The translations under genes and the position numbers were made by a program. A stretch of 20,007 bases of DNA from JAFALX01 sp050734185. GTDB taxonomy: Bacteria; Chloroflexota; Dormibacteria; Aeolococcales; Aeolococcaceae. Shown here piece after piece: positions 1-6,386 of this stretch. The notes beneath the pieces were generated by a model. The model had not been told where the DNA came from and did no database searches. It saw only the letters and a list, made by a program, of their open reading frames with translations. The stretch spans positions 1 to 20,007 of the forward strand of contig JBOHUE010000006.1 of assembly GCA_050734185.1 (NCBI GenBank), written 5' to 3'. The first letter of the stretch is position 1. Each line of letters begins with the position of its first letter.

Positions 1-5
1 GCGGG

Positions 6-26
6 AGAGGGGCTGGACAGCCCTCT
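6..26. terminator. possible hairpin at left edge
   Basis: An imperfect inverted repeat (AGAGGGGCTG, then CAGCCCTCT, with one extra G in the left arm) can fold into a short GC-rich hairpin with a tetraloop. No T-run follows on either strand. It could help end transcription of the gene that stops at 123 on the minus strand, or of a gene to the left of the window. I see no other feature in bases 1-122. Confidence 0.2.
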
Positions 27-122
27 GACCTCGCAGAAATCTCAGGCGATACCGCCCTGCACCTCCCAACCTGTGCTGCTCAGTTCTCGCGAGCCCCGTC
101 CGGGTCGAACATCAACGCCCTG

Positions 123-677
123 CTAGCGCCCAGTCAGCGCCAGCATCTTCGCCTGAGTTGAGTCGTCAGCCGGCGCATGCTCCGGTCCGAACGCACCGCC
201 AGAACGCCACGCGGCGGCGACCTTCTGCAGGTATTGATACGTGTAATCCACGAGCTCAGCATCGAGCGTCGCGTCAGCGCCGATCGCGCGTGCCAGGTCC
301 CACGAGTGAATGACGCTGTCGACCGCCATCTGCTGCGCGTAGTCCATCGCCGGCGTGTCGCCGAACGAGAGCGGCACCGACCTGTCAGCCGCGCCCGTCG
401 CTTCGAAGGAGCTGGCGGCCGAGCTCTGTGCGCCCGCAACCCTCGCGACCGGGTCGGTCCCCAGCACATCTCCGTCCAGGCTCGTCCCGACGTCCGCGAT
501 CGACTTGCCCTGCATCAACTCGGCGACCCACAGATACTCGCCGCCGACATGGTTAACCAACGCGCGAACGTCCCACTCGGTGCAGGGCGTCGACGCCGAC
601 CATTGCTCCGGCGAGATCTGCTGAGCGTACTGCATGAAGCCGTCGCTGGCGCGACGGAACGCGTCACTGTTGTTCAT
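123..677 (-). CDS. TIGR03086-type DinB-like metal-binding protein
   Basis: A 184-residue protein resembling the TIGR03086 branch of the DinB / mycothiol-dependent maleylpyruvate isomerase N-terminal fold. These are small four-helix-bundle proteins that bind a divalent metal through histidines. Visible family marks are TPCTEWDVRALVNHVGGEY near residues 30-48 (first His), IHSWDLARAIG in the second half (second His) and the terminal LLALTGR-like motif seen here as MLALTGR. The substrate is unknown; many relatives are proposed to use mycothiol, which is not shown here. I start at ATG 677 because family similarity begins there. No Shine-Dalgarno precedes it, but TATTCT lies 8 nt upstream, suggesting a leaderless mRNA. 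It diverges from the exonuclease gene. Confidence 0.8.
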   Translation of the reverse strand: MNNSDAFRRASDGFMQYAQQISPEQWSASTPCTEWDVRALVNHVGGEYLWVAELMQGKSIADVGTSLDGDVLGTDPVARVAGAQSSAASSFEATGAADRSVPLSFGDTPAMDYAQQMAVDSVIHSWDLARAIGADATLDAELVDYTYQYLQKVAAAWRSGGAFGPEHAPADDSTQAKMLALTGR

Positions 678-684
678 GGATCGC

Positions 685-690
685 GAGAAT
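685..690 (+). promoter_or_regulatory. putative -10 element of the exonuclease gene
   Basis: GAGAAT matches TATAAT at four of six bases and lies 9 nt before the GTG at 700. It overlaps the opposite-strand TATTCT almost completely, so one AT-rich patch may serve both divergent genes. I see no good -35 on the plus strand. Confidence 0.25.
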
Positions 691-715
691 ACGCGGAACG
701 TGGCACGCGTGTCTC
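686..715 (-). promoter_or_regulatory. putative leaderless promoter of the DinB-like gene
   Basis: Reading the minus strand, GAGACA (715-710, four of six bases of TTGACA) is followed after 18 nt by TATTCT (691-686), then 8 nt, then the ATG at 677. This would place the transcription start about 2 nt before the start codon. There is no Shine-Dalgarno sequence. Prediction only. Confidence 0.4.
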
Positions 716-1584
716 CCGGATGGCTCCTGATCGACGGCTCCAGCCTCATCTTTCGCGCCTTCTACGGCGTTCCCTCCAGCGTGCGCACGCCATCGGGCCA
801 GCAGATCAACGCGGTGCGCGGCTTCCTCGAGACGCTCGCCCGCCTCATCACCAGCCGCCGGCCGGCGCACCTCGCGGTGGCCGCGGATGACGACTGGCGC
901 CCCGACTGGCGCGTCGAGCTGCTGCCGGAGTACAAGGCGCAGCGCATGGCCGAGCCGGTGCCGCCGCTGCTCGAGCCGCAGTTCCCCGTGATCTGGGACC
1001 ATCTCGACGCGATCGGCGTCGACCACGCCGGCGTCTCCGACTACGAGGCGGAGGACGTCATCGCGTCGTGGACGGCGAACACCGGTGACACCATCGAGAT
1101 CGCCAGCGGCGACCGCGACCTCTTCGGACTTGTCGAGGCGGGTCGCATCTCCGTGCTGTACCCGGAGAAGGGCGGGCTCGCGTTGATCGATGAAGACGAG
1201 ATCACGCGCCGGTACTCGATACCGGGCCGGAGCTACGCCGATTTCGCGATCCTGCGAGGCGATCCATCCGACGGCCTCCCGGGGCTGCGCGGAGTCGGGC
1301 CCGCGTCGGCCGCCAGTCTCCTCCGCGTCCACGGCGACGTCGCCGGCGTGATCGCGAACGCGAAGATCAGCGATGAGCAGCGCGACTACCTGCGACGCGC
1401 GTCGCGCGTGGTGCAGCCGATGCGGAGCATCCCGATCGCGCTGCCGCGCGGACGTCGCGACTCGTATCCAGCCGACGCAGAACGTCTCGCCGTTCTGACC
1501 ACGAAGTACGGCACCGAGGCCCCCGCAGCACACGTGGTCGACGCGCTCGCCACCGTGGTCGCGGTGCCCGAGGCACGACGCTAG
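700..1584 (+). CDS. stand-alone 5'-3' exonuclease (Pol I N-terminal type)
   Basis: A 294-residue FEN-like 5' nuclease equivalent to the N-terminal domain of DNA polymerase I without the polymerase. It would remove flaps or RNA primers using two metal ions held by a cluster of acidic residues. Visible motifs, numbered from the GTG at 700, are LLIDGSSLIFRAFYG (about 9-23), YKAQR (78-82), YEAED (115-119), SGDRD (136-140) and the helix-3-turn-helix DNA-binding stretch GDPSDGLPGLRGVG (187-200). Key acidic positions look intact. Alternative starts are ATG 676, whose codon would overlap the divergent gene's ATG in a CATG palindrome, and GTG 709. I prefer 700 because a -10-like GAGAAT lies just upstream. 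No Shine-Dalgarno is visible. It ends 4 bp from the convergent phosphoesterase gene. Confidence 0.9.
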   Translation: MARVSPGWLLIDGSSLIFRAFYGVPSSVRTPSGQQINAVRGFLETLARLITSRRPAHLAVAADDDWRPDWRVELLPEYKAQRMAEPVPPLLEPQFPVIWDHLDAIGVDHAGVSDYEAEDVIASWTANTGDTIEIASGDRDLFGLVEAGRISVLYPEKGGLALIDEDEITRRYSIPGRSYADFAILRGDPSDGLPGLRGVGPASAASLLRVHGDVAGVIANAKISDEQRDYLRRASRVVQPMRSIPIALPRGRRDSYPADAERLAVLTTKYGTEAPAAHVVDALATVVAVPEARR

Positions 1585-1588
1585 CCGG

Positions 1589-3016
1589 CTACTTCCCGGT
1601 GAGCGTGGTCACGGGGTGCACAGGCAGCTTCACCGGCGCGTGCGGTTGCTGGCTGAAGTCGAAGTCGGACATGAGGCTGCCCAGCTGCGAGGCGCTCTCG
1701 CGAACGTCTGGCCGCGGATCGGGTCGTCCATCGGTGTGCGGGTCGAGTCGCTGCCCGTTGAGGAACACGTCCTCGATGAGCTTGTCGTACGCGTCGAAGC
1801 TCAGGGTTTGGCGATCGATGTAGCCGCGACGCGCGTACGGGCTGATCACCATCGCCGGCACGCGCAGGCCGTAGCCGTTCGCGTCCACGCTCGGCGGCGC
1901 CACATGATCGTAGAAGCCGCCCCAGTCATCCCAGCTCAGGAGCACAGCCGTCGAGTTCCAGTCGGGGCTGGCCATAACCGCGTTGATCAGACTGGTCACG
2001 TACGACTGTCCCGCGCTCACGGCCCCGGGGGGATGCTCGCTCACGGGTCCCGAGGGCACCACCCAGCTGACGGCGGGCAGCGTCCCCGCGCGCGCCGCCG
2101 CATAGAACCGGTCCACCGATTGGATGTTGCTCAGCTGGCCGTCGTCCTTGACGGTGTCGAAGTACGGCAGCGGGTTCCAGATGCCCGGCGTCTTGGCGCT
2201 CTGCGCCACCGGCGTGCAGCTCACGCTGGAATCGTCGGCGCAGTCCGGTTCCGTGCCCGAGACGACGTAATACCCCCAGCTGACCCCCTGCCGGTGCAGG
2301 AGATACGTCATATCGGTCCACGCGTAGATCGGTGGCGTGCCCTTGCTCCCCTTCGCATCCGGCGGCGAGCCCGGACTCTGCAGCTGGTTGGTGCAGCTCG
2401 ACGGGTTGTCGTGCTGCGTGCATCTCGCCGACCACTCCGACACCATGAACAGGTGCTCGGGCAGGCTCCACGATGCGTTGGGCTCGAACATGTGGTCCTG
2501 CAGCACGAAGTCCTGCGCGTACGTCCAGTAGTTGGGGATGTCGCTCTGCGTGTGGTAGCCCATCACGTCCGGTGTGGCGGAGTTCGCGCATGCGGGATTG
2601 TTGGGATCCGCGCAGCCCGTCTTCGCCTTGGCCACCTCCGTGACGAAGCCGTCCATCTTGCCGCCGTCGATGTCCGCCGTGGCGTTGGTGTCGCCATGCG
2701 GGCCGCCGCCATTGATGTCGGCGTGATCGACATAGGGCTTCACACACGTCGCGCTCGCAGGGTCGGGCACACAGACCGACGCAACGCCGTTCTGCATCGG
2801 GATGCCATCGGCGCCGGGATACGTGCCGAAGTACGTGTCGAACGACCGGTTCTCCTGCATGATCACGATCACGTGCTTGATCTTCTGACCCGCGACCCCG
2901 TTCGCTGTCGGGGACGGACTCGTGCCACCGGCGGCTGATCCGCACGCGGACACGACCACGACAACCGCGCCGGCGGTCGCGACCAGCGCGGCTCGAAGTC
3001 GCCGGTTTGTGTGCAT
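1589..3016 (-). CDS. secreted phosphoesterase lipoprotein (AcpA / phospholipase C-like)
   Basis: A 475-residue member of the phosphoesterase family PF04185, which includes phospholipase C and acid phosphatase AcpA. It would hydrolyse phosphomonoesters or phosphodiesters outside the membrane. A lipoprotein signal peptide with lipobox VSAC puts the acylated Cys at 25. The metal-site motif IKHVIVIMQENRSFDTYFG (46-64, with E55-N56-R57-S58) and the metal-binding stretch SWDDWGGFYDH (361-371) are present, as are SEHPP near 326-330 and the C-terminal YGLRVPAMVISPYARRG. Length is typical. Several extra Cys pairs suggest disulfides, consistent with export. Exact substrate cannot be read from sequence. 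The ATG at 3016 has no Shine-Dalgarno but has TAGGTT 8 nt upstream. It diverges from the methyltransferase gene at 3071 and would be acylated by the nearby Lgt. Confidence 0.93.
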   Translation of the reverse strand: MHTNRRLRAALVATAGAVVVVVSACGSAAGGTSPSPTANGVAGQKIKHVIVIMQENRSFDTYFGTYPGADGIPMQNGVASVCVPDPASATCVKPYVDHADINGGGPHGDTNATADIDGGKMDGFVTEVAKAKTGCADPNNPACANSATPDVMGYHTQSDIPNYWTYAQDFVLQDHMFEPNASWSLPEHLFMVSEWSARCTQHDNPSSCTNQLQSPGSPPDAKGSKGTPPIYAWTDMTYLLHRQGVSWGYYVVSGTEPDCADDSSVSCTPVAQSAKTPGIWNPLPYFDTVKDDGQLSNIQSVDRFYAAARAGTLPAVSWVVPSGPVSEHPPGAVSAGQSYVTSLINAVMASPDWNSTAVLLSWDDWGGFYDHVAPPSVDANGYGLRVPAMVISPYARRGYIDRQTLSFDAYDKLIEDVFLNGQRLDPHTDGRPDPRPDVRESASQLGSLMSDFDFSQQPHAPVKLPVHPVTTLTGK

Positions 3017-3024
3017 CGATGCTC

Positions 3025-3030
3025 AACCTA
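3025..3030 (-). promoter_or_regulatory. putative leaderless -10 of the phosphoesterase gene
   Basis: On the minus strand TAGGTT (TANNNT form) is followed by exactly 8 nt and the ATG at 3016. No Shine-Dalgarno sequence is present and I cannot find a convincing -35. Confidence 0.35.
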
Positions 3031-3070
3031 CCAGCGCCGGGAGCGGCGCCGCCTGAGAACTTGGTGAGGC

Positions 3071-3697
3071 GTGAACGAGCATTACTTCACCGCTGAGCCG
3101 TCGGTGCCGTCGCGGCCCAAGCCGGTCGACGTCGAGCTTCGCGGTGTCCATCTCACTTTGCAGAGCGACCGCGGCGTGTTCGCGTACGGTCACCTCGATC
3201 GTGGCACCGAGATCCTGCTGCGCTACGCGCCCGATCCCCCGTCCGGCGAGCTGCTCGACCTCGGCTGCGGCTACGGCGCCATCGCCGTGACGCTCGCGCT
3301 GCTCGCACCCGAGTCCCGCGTGTGGGCTGTTGACGTCAACCGGCGCGCGCTCGATCTGACCTCGCGCAACGCGACCGCGTCCGGCGTCGCCAACGTCGTC
3401 GCCGCGGCGCCCGAGGACGTGCCGCAGGACATCACGTTCAGCGCGGTTTACTCCAATCCGCCGGTGCGATTGGGGAAGGAGCCGCTGTACGCGCTCCTCG
3501 CTCAGTGGCTGAATCGCCTCGATCGCGACGGCGCCGCCCACGTGGTGGTACAACGCCACCTCGGCGCCGACACACTGGCCCAATGGCTTGCCGGCCAAGG
3601 GTTTGCCGTCCGTCGAGCGCGTTCGCGGCAGGGCTACCGCCTGTTGGAGGTGCGCCGGGGCGCCGCCAGCCATCATCATGGCGAGCGTGAGTCCTGA
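3071..3697 (+). CDS. RsmC-like class I SAM-dependent methyltransferase
   Basis: A 208-residue small-domain methyltransferase (PF05175), related to the catalytic half of RsmC, which methylates 16S rRNA at guanine 1207. The SAM-binding loop is LLDLGCGYGAIAV (61-73), the acidic ribose contact is AVDVNRRAL (86-94) and the substrate motif is SNPPVR (128-133), matching the NPP motif of N-methyltransferases acting on bases. The short single-domain form is common in high-GC Gram-positive bacteria, and the target is inferred from the family. It starts at GTG 3071; GGTGAGG sits only 1 nt before it, too close for a normal Shine-Dalgarno, while GAACTT lies 8 nt upstream as a weak -10 candidate. It overlaps or nearly touches lgt, so the two probably form one operon with yggT. 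Confidence 0.88.
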   Translation: MNEHYFTAEPSVPSRPKPVDVELRGVHLTLQSDRGVFAYGHLDRGTEILLRYAPDPPSGELLDLGCGYGAIAVTLALLAPESRVWAVDVNRRALDLTSRNATASGVANVVAAAPEDVPQDITFSAVYSNPPVRLGKEPLYALLAQWLNRLDRDGAAHVVVQRHLGADTLAQWLAGQGFAVRRARSRQGYRLLEVRRGAASHHHGERES

Positions 3698-4592
3698 GGC
3701 GTCCGGGTTGATAGGCGTTGTCACGATCAACATCAACCCGGTCTTCCAGCTGGGGCCATTCACCGTTCACTGGTACGGCGTCTTCTACGCAGTCGCGTTC
3801 TTCTGCGCGTACCGCTTCGGGGCGCTGCCGCTCGCTCTGCGCAAGGGCGTTCCCCGCGCCGTGACCGAACGAATCGCCGTCTGGGCGATCATCTTCGGCC
3901 TGCTGGGTGCCCGCCTCTACTACGACGTCCAGCAGCCCGACTTCGTGCACAACTACCTGCTGCAGCCGATCAATCTCATCGCGTTCTGGAACGGCGGCAT
4001 GGCTTTCTTCGGCGCGATCATCGCGGGCTTCGTCACGCTCGCCGTCTGCGCGTGGCGGTTCCGCCTCAACCCATGGGTGGTCGTGGACGGCGGTGTGCTG
4101 TTCGCGGTGGTGGGTCAGCCGATCGGCAGGATCGGCAACATCATCAACGGCGACATCCTCGGGAGTCAGAGCAACCTCCCCTGGGCCACGGCGTACTCAT
4201 TTCAAAGCCCCGCAGGCAGCGGTCACTGCGCCATCCTGCAGCCCGGCTTCGACTGCGGCGTCGCGTACCAGCCCGCGGCTCTATACGAGGCGCTCGGCAC
4301 CATCATCATCGGACTGCTGCTGTATGCGCTGCTGCGCCGCGGCGTGCGAGACGGCGTGATCGCCATCGTCTACGTCGCTCTGTATGCGGTCAGCCAGCTC
4401 ATCCTGTTCGAGTTCCGCAAAAGCGAGCCGCCGGGACCGCTCGGGCTGCGCGAAGCTCAGTGGACTGCGATTGCGATGCTGGTGCTCGCCGTCCCGCTGC
4501 TCACGCTGCTGTGGATGAAGACGTCGTCGCGCCTCGAGGCGATGCACACCACCGCACATGCACCACCCGCGCAACCGGCGACCGTGCGATGA
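3678..4592 (+). CDS. lgt: prolipoprotein diacylglyceryl transferase
   Basis: Transfers diacylglycerol from phosphatidylglycerol to the lipobox cysteine of prelipoproteins in the cytoplasmic membrane. The protein is about 304 residues with several hydrophobic segments. Visible family marks are FTVHWYGVFYA (28-38), WNGGMAFFGAIIAG (104-117), and the Lgt signature GRIGNIINGDILGS (150-163) with the essential Arg at 151, then AYQPAALYEA (196-205). The position equivalent to E. coli His103 is Phe here (MAFF), as in some actinobacterial enzymes that have Trp. Start is uncertain: ATG 3678 overlaps the methyltransferase by 20 bp and has no Shine-Dalgarno, whereas TTG 3708 has GAGG 8 nt upstream and gives a more usual N-terminus. 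The stop overlaps the next start as ATGA. Confidence 0.95.
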   Translation: MASVSPEASGLIGVVTININPVFQLGPFTVHWYGVFYAVAFFCAYRFGALPLALRKGVPRAVTERIAVWAIIFGLLGARLYYDVQQPDFVHNYLLQPINLIAFWNGGMAFFGAIIAGFVTLAVCAWRFRLNPWVVVDGGVLFAVVGQPIGRIGNIINGDILGSQSNLPWATAYSFQSPAGSGHCAILQPGFDCGVAYQPAALYEALGTIIIGLLLYALLRRGVRDGVIAIVYVALYAVSQLILFEFRKSEPPGPLGLREAQWTAIAMLVLAVPLLTLLWMKTSSRLEAMHTTAHAPPAQPATVR

Positions 4593-5176
4593 GCATCACC
4601 ACCGCCGAGACCGTCGACAACATCGTCAACCTGGTCGCGCTCGTTCTCTACATCCTGATCTTCGCGCGCATCCTGCTGTCGTGGCTGCCCATCCATCCGT
4701 GGAATCCGCTGGTGCGCTGGCTGCGCATCATCGTCGATCCCATCCTCGCGCCATTCCGGCGGATTCTTCCATCGATCGCGGGACTCGACCTCTCGCCGCT
4801 GCTCGCGATCCTCGTCATCTTCTTCCTCGCCCGCCTGATCACCGGCGCCATCGACCACTTCGTGTTCGGCGCGCAGCTGAGCATCGCTGCGCTCGTCGTC
4901 ACGCTGATCGCGCAACTGCTCGAGAACATCATCATCATCCTCGGCATCCTGGTGCTGATCCGCTTGCTCGTCGGGTTGTTCGCCGCGGACCCGTACCATC
5001 CGCTGGTCGCCGGCATCCGATCCGTGACCAACCCGCTCGTGCGGCCCTTCAGCGGCCTCGGATCGCGCCGCCTGACCGGGCTGGACATCCCCGCCGCTGC
5101 GACGCTGGTCCTCTACGTGATCCTGTTCTTCGTGGTGCGGTACGTGTTCGAGGTGCTCGTCGCCGGCGTCATCTGA
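4589..5176 (+). CDS. YggT family membrane protein, two YGGT repeats
   Basis: A 195-residue integral membrane protein with two YGGT units (PF02325). Each has a hydrophobic helix, an amphipathic segment rich in Pro and Arg (DPILAPFRRILPSIAGLDLS at 50-69; NPLVRPFSGLGSRRLTGLDI at 148-167), then another hydrophobic helix. Strong hydrophobic stretches are near 11-33, 70-88, 97-132 and 168-195. In other bacteria YggT proteins are linked to cell division gene clusters, osmotic tolerance or membrane complex assembly, but the molecular role is not settled. The ATG shares four bases with the lgt stop (ATGA), so translation is probably coupled to lgt. Many Gram-positive relatives have one repeat only; this doubled form is like the proteobacterial one. 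Confidence 0.9.
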   Translation: MSITTAETVDNIVNLVALVLYILIFARILLSWLPIHPWNPLVRWLRIIVDPILAPFRRILPSIAGLDLSPLLAILVIFFLARLITGAIDHFVFGAQLSIAALVVTLIAQLLENIIIILGILVLIRLLVGLFAADPYHPLVAGIRSVTNPLVRPFSGLGSRRLTGLDIPAAATLVLYVILFFVVRYVFEVLVAGVI

Positions 5177-5188
5177 CTCGGGCGATCG

Positions 5189-6298
5189 CTACCGGAGCAC
5201 ACCCATCACATCGCCGTGCGTGAACTGGGCGCGGCTGCCATCGGAGCCGATGAGGTCGAGCTCCTGGTTCTGGCCGGCGCCGCCGGATGTCCAGCCGATG
5301 GCGTGCGAATCGTCGACCCAGAAGCGGCCGTACACGCCCTGCACGTACGTGGCCGCGTGCGTCGCGACCTTGACGAACGCAGTCCGCACTGTCGGGATGC
5401 CGCCGCACTCGGTGTCGACCAGCGGCACCATCACCACATCGCCATCGGGGCTGATCGACGGCGGCTCGACAAGCTCATGCGGCGACGCCGGGGTGTTCGT
5501 CCACGAGAACGACGCCCGCCCGCTGACCACGATGGTCTCGCGGCTGCCCTTCGCAAACGCAGCGACAAGACCGCCGTGCACGTCGGCCACAGCCCGTCCG
5601 TCGGTTGCAAGCACCGTCTTGGTCCCGGTCGCCGGGTCGACGATGTAGCTCGCCGACTCCTGCCAGCCCCCGCAGCTCTGCGCGGGCAACGAACTGCTCA
5701 CGAGCCCCTGGTCGCTCCATTCGATGAGGCCGTTGAACGGACCGCCCGCGAGCGCACTCTGCCCGGTCTCGCTCCACTGGTACACGCGGCGGGGCGCCTC
5801 ATTGACCCCGGCCACCCACAACGAGCCACGCACCTCGACGGTGCTGCCGGTCGGCGCGGGCGACGGGACCGTGGAATCGATCGCCGACCACGCCCACTCA
5901 GCGCCGACCGGGCTGAACACAACCGCACCTCCCTTGGGAAGGTCGCCGGTCCCAATCGGATGACCGCTCGAGTCAGAGACGCTGATCTGGTTGCTCGTGT
6001 AGTCGACGGAGTAGATCCGCGAGCCGGCCACGGATACAACGTCGCCATGGCTCGGCGTCGCCCAGAGCGGCGCGCCCGCGCTGTCGGTCGCCTGCAGCAC
6101 CGTGTCCGTCCCCTGCTGCTGCTCGATCAGGATGATCGGCGCCGCGGACGATGCGATTGCGGTGCTCGCTGCTTCCGGCGCAGTTGATCGGCGCGACGCA
6201 GCCGGCGCAATGTTGCCCGGGGCGCAGGCAGCGATGATCCCGACGAGCGGGATCACGCCCAGCGCAGACGCGCTGCGCCTGCGGCTGCCCCTCTGCAT
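5189..6298 (-). CDS. lipoprotein of unknown function, beta-propeller-like
   Basis: A 369-residue exported lipoprotein that I cannot assign to a named family. The N-terminus has Arg residues, a hydrophobic core and the lipobox IAAC with Cys25, followed by a low-complexity Ala/Ser linker. The rest is beta-rich with repeated short strands such as LWATPSHGDVVSVAGSRIYS, GGAVVFSPVGAEWAWSAI and PPSISPDGDVVMVPLVD, which resemble WD40/PQQ-type blades of a periplasmic or surface propeller. Two Cys pairs could form disulfides. The start is well supported: GAGAGGG lies 5 nt before ATG 6298. It sits 88 bp downstream of dnaE on the same strand and converges on yggT with a 12-bp gap. It may have its own promoter; TTGATC with CATCAA 17 nt further is a weak candidate. 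Confidence 0.8.
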   Translation of the reverse strand: MQRGSRRRSASALGVIPLVGIIAACAPGNIAPAASRRSTAPEAASTAIASSAAPIILIEQQQGTDTVLQATDSAGAPLWATPSHGDVVSVAGSRIYSVDYTSNQISVSDSSGHPIGTGDLPKGGAVVFSPVGAEWAWSAIDSTVPSPAPTGSTVEVRGSLWVAGVNEAPRRVYQWSETGQSALAGGPFNGLIEWSDQGLVSSSLPAQSCGGWQESASYIVDPATGTKTVLATDGRAVADVHGGLVAAFAKGSRETIVVSGRASFSWTNTPASPHELVEPPSISPDGDVVMVPLVDTECGGIPTVRTAFVKVATHAATYVQGVYGRFWVDDSHAIGWTSGGAGQNQELDLIGSDGSRAQFTHGDVMGVLR

Positions 6299-6386
6299 GT
6301 CTACCCTCTCGCTGTTGATGACCACCGGGTCATGCTCGATCAAACGCACCGGAGGGCGCGGGGTTACGCAGCGCGGACGCGTTGGG

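Noticed and set aside
676..678. Exonuclease start at ATG 676, sharing a CATG palindrome with the divergent ATG
   Set aside because: Attractive, but it would put the promoter inside the neighbouring gene, and the extra eight residues add no family similarity. GTG 700 with a nearby -10 is preferred, though not proven.
1616..2938. Plus-strand 440-codon frame opposite the phosphoesterase gene
   Set aside because: Arg/His/Val-rich shadow with no motifs; the phosphoesterase frame has a lipobox and catalytic motifs.
5182..5189. GCGATCGC palindrome, also near 9883, 11534 and 12151, resembling the cyanobacterial HIP1 element
   Set aside because: Only a handful of copies in 20 kb, mostly inside coding sequence with GC-rich codons such as GCGATC; the gene content is not cyanobacterial.
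6317..6328. GACC-N4-GGTC inverted repeat upstream of the lipoprotein gene as an operator
   Set aside because: Arms of only four bases in a GC-rich region are common by chance, and no regulator gene is nearby.
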